Origin: VMCP01 sp964645755
GTDB lineage: Bacteria; Bacteroidota; Bacteroidia; NS11-12g; UBA955
Direction: 5' to 3'
DNA length: 18,576 nt
NCBI GenBank assembly: GCA_964645755.1
Contig: CAZYBT010000050.1
Coordinates: forward strand, 1-18,576
The notes beneath the pieces are model-generated. The model saw nothing but the letters and a program-made list of their open reading frames with translations. It was not told the origin of the DNA and searched no databases. Positions 15,826 to 18,576 of the stretch are shown in pieces; position 1 is the first letter of the stretch, and each line of letters opens with the position of its first letter. Position numbers and translations under genes: made by a program.

Positions 15826-17201
15826 GATTTGATAATTTCAATTAATAGGGGTTCTTTTAAATTTATTTTTTTCACTGTTGTTTTGATGTCAACTTCATTA
15901 ATCAACAGGTATTTTAGGTTTGCAATATCAATTCCATTTAAATCAATTTTTGCACCTTGAGATGTCTTAGTTTCTTTGGAAGAGCCAATGATTGTGTATT
16001 TTACAGAGGCCACATCGTAATTGAAATTCGTCATATCTGGGTGTATGGCTGAAACCGAAACACTTTTAGATTGCAACAATCGGTTCACAGATAATTTCCC
16101 TCCAGAAGTACCATTCACAACCAATTGCGGTTCTGGCAAATCTTGGACGTAAATTGAGTCGAACAACAAAGCTTGCCCATTTTCACCGTTAATTTGAAAT
16201 GCGCACCATCCAGCAACATTTGGCGTAAATTCAATTTTACCAGTTAGTTGGCGGATTTCATTTGACTCAGCACAAGAACAAAGTATTTTATCGGCCTTGA
16301 GGATATTTTTAAAACGAACTGAGGCTTTTTTACCAATGAAGAAAGTCTGTAGTGTTTCTTTTCTATCGTCTTCAAATTCAGCCGGTATTACCGTAATATT
16401 CATTTTATCGACAACACCCTTGGAATCAAATTTCACTTCATACTGTCCGGTTGTTTTCGGAATGAAATACAGTGTATCTCCTTTCCATTTTAAATCGTTC
16501 ACAGCAGCACCTAACATTGATATTTCAACATTGGTTTCTTTTCTGTTAGCAACAATAAAAGTAGCGGTATCACCTGGTTGTAAAACATCTAAATTATAGG
16601 CAAGCAATACTACTTTGTCGGCTTTATCTCCTTTAACATCCAATTCAATGGCCCCGTTTAAGAGATTCAAACGTAAACGCAATTCTGCAAGCAGCGTTTT
16701 TACAACTGTAGCAGGAACGTGTTTAAATTTCCATTCAGACCATAAAATTGGATTGTTTGCAGCGATACCATTTTTTAAGTCGCCCGCAAAAAGTCTTTCA
16801 AACTCTTTCCTTTTCGGATTATCTGCAGATAAATTTTGAAAATAGTTTTGTAAATCCCACAATTTTTCGAACAAATAATTACTTTTCTTTTTAATAATGA
16901 AGAAATTATCGGTAATCGAATAACCATTTGGTTCACGGTAAATTTTATTTTTCTCATCGTAACCAAGTGCTTTGGTAAAATCTGCTTCTATTTGATCAAC
17001 TGCATCAACTGCCGCTTTGATTTCTAATACCGTAACTTCTTTCGAAGAAACTGACTTCAAGTAAGCTTCCATGGTTGGATTGATTCTCATCCATTCAATA
17101 GGAATTTGGATGATCGACAAAGCAATGAAAAGAAGGTACAATACGCTAATTAGGCGAAAACGTAGATTCTTTGCTTTTTTAATTCTTACATACTTTGCCA
17201 T
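15822..17201 (-). CDS. GldM/PorM-like inner-membrane-anchored periplasmic protein (second paralog)
   Basis: A divergent member of the GldM/PorM family, 459 residues against about 510-540 for canonical GldM. A short cytoplasmic tail leads into one membrane helix, RFRLISVLYLLFIALS (14-29), which lines up with the GldM entry motif RQKMINxMYLVFIA; R14 aligns with GldM Arg9. A helical domain (about 42-190) ends with WKFKHVPATVVKTLLAEL (157-174), matching GldM's HFKGFP region. Ig-like domains follow at about 200-275 and 280-352, then a D4-like domain opening DLPEPQLVVNGTSGG (354-368) with NFNYDVASVKY. Canonical GldM dimerises, spans the periplasm and rotates with GldL. It starts two bases after the first paralog and overlaps the barrel gene by four bases. 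C308, C310 and C333 are unusual extras. Confidence 0.78.
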   Translation of the reverse strand: MAKYVRIKKAKNLRFRLISVLYLLFIALSIIQIPIEWMRINPTMEAYLKSVSSKEVTVLEIKAAVDAVDQIEADFTKALGYDEKNKIYREPNGYSITDNFFIIKKKSNYLFEKLWDLQNYFQNLSADNPKRKEFERLFAGDLKNGIAANNPILWSEWKFKHVPATVVKTLLAELRLRLNLLNGAIELDVKGDKADKVVLLAYNLDVLQPGDTATFIVANRKETNVEISMLGAAVNDLKWKGDTLYFIPKTTGQYEVKFDSKGVVDKMNITVIPAEFEDDRKETLQTFFIGKKASVRFKNILKADKILCSCAESNEIRQLTGKIEFTPNVAGWCAFQINGENGQALLFDSIYVQDLPEPQLVVNGTSGGKLSVNRLLQSKSVSVSAIHPDMTNFNYDVASVKYTIIGSSKETKTSQGAKIDLNGIDIANLKYLLINEVDIKTTVKKINLKEPLLIEIIKS

Positions 17202-17203
17202 AA

Positions 17204-18576
17204 CTATTTCACCATGATTAAAGGCTGACCAATTTGGGTTGATCCGCTTGTTTGTCCAACTAATTTAATATTATCAAAAATGATTGTACTACCAGGCAAG
17301 GCTTTTGACTCTAAATCTCTCAACTCATTGCGTAGATATCGGGTTGCGCTTTTCAGTGACTTTTTGTGACCATTCGGGTCAACAACTGTCATTTGAAAGT
17401 TTACAACTTGCCAAAAAGTGTTAGTTGATTCCAATCGGTTAGCTTTTTCCAAACTCGCAAGATTCCCACCAATGTCCATCAATCCCACCGGAATTGGTCC
17501 TGGAGCATGTGCGAACAATGTTACTTTGTCAACTACTTGATCATTTACTTTCATGAAAATTTCAAAAACACCTTCTTCTGTTGGAACAATTTTCAATGCA
17601 TTCTTAACACGTTTAACACTTGCTTTTGGTGATGAAAAACTCACCCCAGCTTTCGGAAAATATTGAGAATCCAAGCTCAATTCACAAGTTGAACCAACCT
17701 TTGCATTTAAATTGGAACGATCCATAATGTAGCGGAATTCAGGTTTTAAAACATTGAATCCACTTAACAGACGTTTGTCTCCCACAATCACTTCAAGGGC
17801 GTACGAACCTGGTTTAAAAGGCTTGAAACTTGCATTGAAGATTCCATTGTTTTGCGATTTAATTTCAACCAAATTACCGTTAATTTTAACAGTTGGCACT
17901 AGTCCAATTTTTTCTGGTTTAACAGCTAACTCAAGTGATTCACCAAGAACAAGTGATCTTCTAAACTTCTCAATAAACTTGGCATCTTTCAATGAAATGA
18001 GTTCAAATTTTGGCAGATCAATGTTTTGATGCGTGAGTTCAACAAGACTATTGTATAAGAAAACGGTTTTAAAATGCTCGAACATCGCATTTACAACACC
18101 GTTTGGTGTTTCTTTAAAAAAGAAATCAATTGTTTTCACTTCATTTGAGGTGAAGTCTCTCAAACTCACCAAATCTGCGGACAAATCTCTTTTCGAAATT
18201 TTCACAAATGAGGCCAAATATTGATCCAATATACCTTGCAACTTGGGTGCTAATTCACCTTTACGCACAATTTTCTCAGCAAAATTATTTTCTCTGAGTT
18301 TATCGCCGGTTACCAAATTCTTCTCGGCATATTCTGCATATTTTCGCTGCAGAGCATCCATCCCATTTAAACATTCGAGAGTGGTATTTTTCAAATCCAT
18401 TTCTTGTGGGACAACGGAGTTAAAAGATTTCAGTTTAGAAATCAATCGTGTATTTAAATCGGTTTGAGTATTGGCAAGGTGGGTATAATGAACAACGTAT
18501 TGACCTGGGCTCGAAAAAAATAAAAACAAAATAAAAACCAAGTACAAGAAAGAAAGTTTCTTGAACGATAGGTTTT
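17204..18576 (-). CDS. GldM/PorM-like protein, first paralog (partial, 5' end beyond the window)
   Basis: Part of a second divergent GldM/PorM-like protein, at least 456 residues. The frame stays open to the window edge: a TTG at 18547 could be taken as the start, but nine upstream codons (NLSFKKLSF) continue the frame and restore the family pattern before YLVFI, so the true start lies outside. The membrane helix is followed by a helical region containing FFFKETPNGVVNAMFEHF, the counterpart of GldM HFKGFP. Ig-like repeats around KPGSYALEVIVG and EEGVFEIFMKV come next, then a D4-like end with HAPGPIPVGLMDIGG, STIIFDNIKLVG and QPLIMVK, close to the GldM C terminus. It leads into its paralog with a two-base gap. 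It lacks the arginine seen at position 14 of the paralog. Confidence 0.75.
   Translation of the reverse strand, partial: NLSFKKLSFLYLVFILFLFFSSPGQYVVHYTHLANTQTDLNTRLISKLKSFNSVVPQEMDLKNTTLECLNGMDALQRKYAEYAEKNLVTGDKLRENNFAEKIVRKGELAPKLQGILDQYLASFVKISKRDLSADLVSLRDFTSNEVKTIDFFFKETPNGVVNAMFEHFKTVFLYNSLVELTHQNIDLPKFELISLKDAKFIEKFRRSLVLGESLELAVKPEKIGLVPTVKINGNLVEIKSQNNGIFNASFKPFKPGSYALEVIVGDKRLLSGFNVLKPEFRYIMDRSNLNAKVGSTCELSLDSQYFPKAGVSFSSPKASVKRVKNALKIVPTEEGVFEIFMKVNDQVVDKVTLFAHAPGPIPVGLMDIGGNLASLEKANRLESTNTFWQVVNFQMTVVDPNGHKKSLKSATRYLRNELRDLESKALPGSTIIFDNIKLVGQTSGSTQIGQPLIMVK

Noticed and set aside
18545..18547. TTG as the start of the first GldM-like gene
   Set aside because: The frame continues open to the window edge, and the upstream residues restore the GldM-type basic segment before YLVFI, so the gene is partial rather than starting here.

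Overview
The window comes from an AT-rich member of the Bacteroidota, most likely the order Flavobacteriales. I base this on GldM-like proteins, a DUF2851 protein, the Bacteroidota-restricted small family often labelled 'ABC transporter ATPase', promoters of the TTTG-N19-TAnnTTTG type, and the near absence of Shine-Dalgarno sequences. There are 16 convincing protein genes, 15 on the minus strand and one on the plus strand. I see no RNA genes, insertion sequences, CRISPR arrays or attachment sites. No gene-free stretch exceeds about 155 bases.

Layout from left to right. (1) 47-3820, minus: a tight four-gene operon read right to left. It encodes a CCG-domain Fe-S protein, a small conserved protein, an MFS drug/proton antiporter and a GT4 glycosyltransferase. 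(2) 3907-4701, minus, a two-domain universal-stress-like protein, divergent from 4762-5964, plus, an exported BNR-type beta-propeller protein. A perfect inverted repeat sits between them. (3) 5947-8145, minus: a GT2 polyprenyl-phosphate sugar synthase followed by a membrane GT-C glycosyltransferase, with a good Bacteroidota promoter in front. (4) 8227-11363, minus: DUF2851, L-2-hydroxyglutarate oxidase and a SprT-like metalloprotein. DUF2851 has a GTG start and a very rare consensus Shine-Dalgarno. (5) 11432-13552, minus: the E2 subunit of 2-oxoglutarate dehydrogenase, directly followed by a zinc-type CDF transporter. (6) 13708-18576, minus, running off the right edge: two tandem GldM-like proteins followed by a large exported protein that looks like a beta-helix joined to an outer-membrane beta-barrel.

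Region 6 is the most interesting part. GldM/PorM is the periplasm-spanning half of the GldLM proton-driven motor of the type IX secretion and gliding machinery, and it normally occurs once in a gldKLMN cluster as a homodimer. Here two diverged GldM-like genes are translationally coupled to each other and to a putative outer-membrane protein, and no GldN follows. This suggests an alternative inner-to-outer-membrane energised complex. The first GldM-like gene is cut by the window edge, so whether a GldL-like partner lies upstream cannot be seen.

The other regions look like ordinary housekeeping and envelope functions. They still hold smaller points worth checking, such as near-leaderless promoters, the unusual Shine-Dalgarno, a sucB gene without sucA beside it, and a 3'-end overlap of convergent genes.
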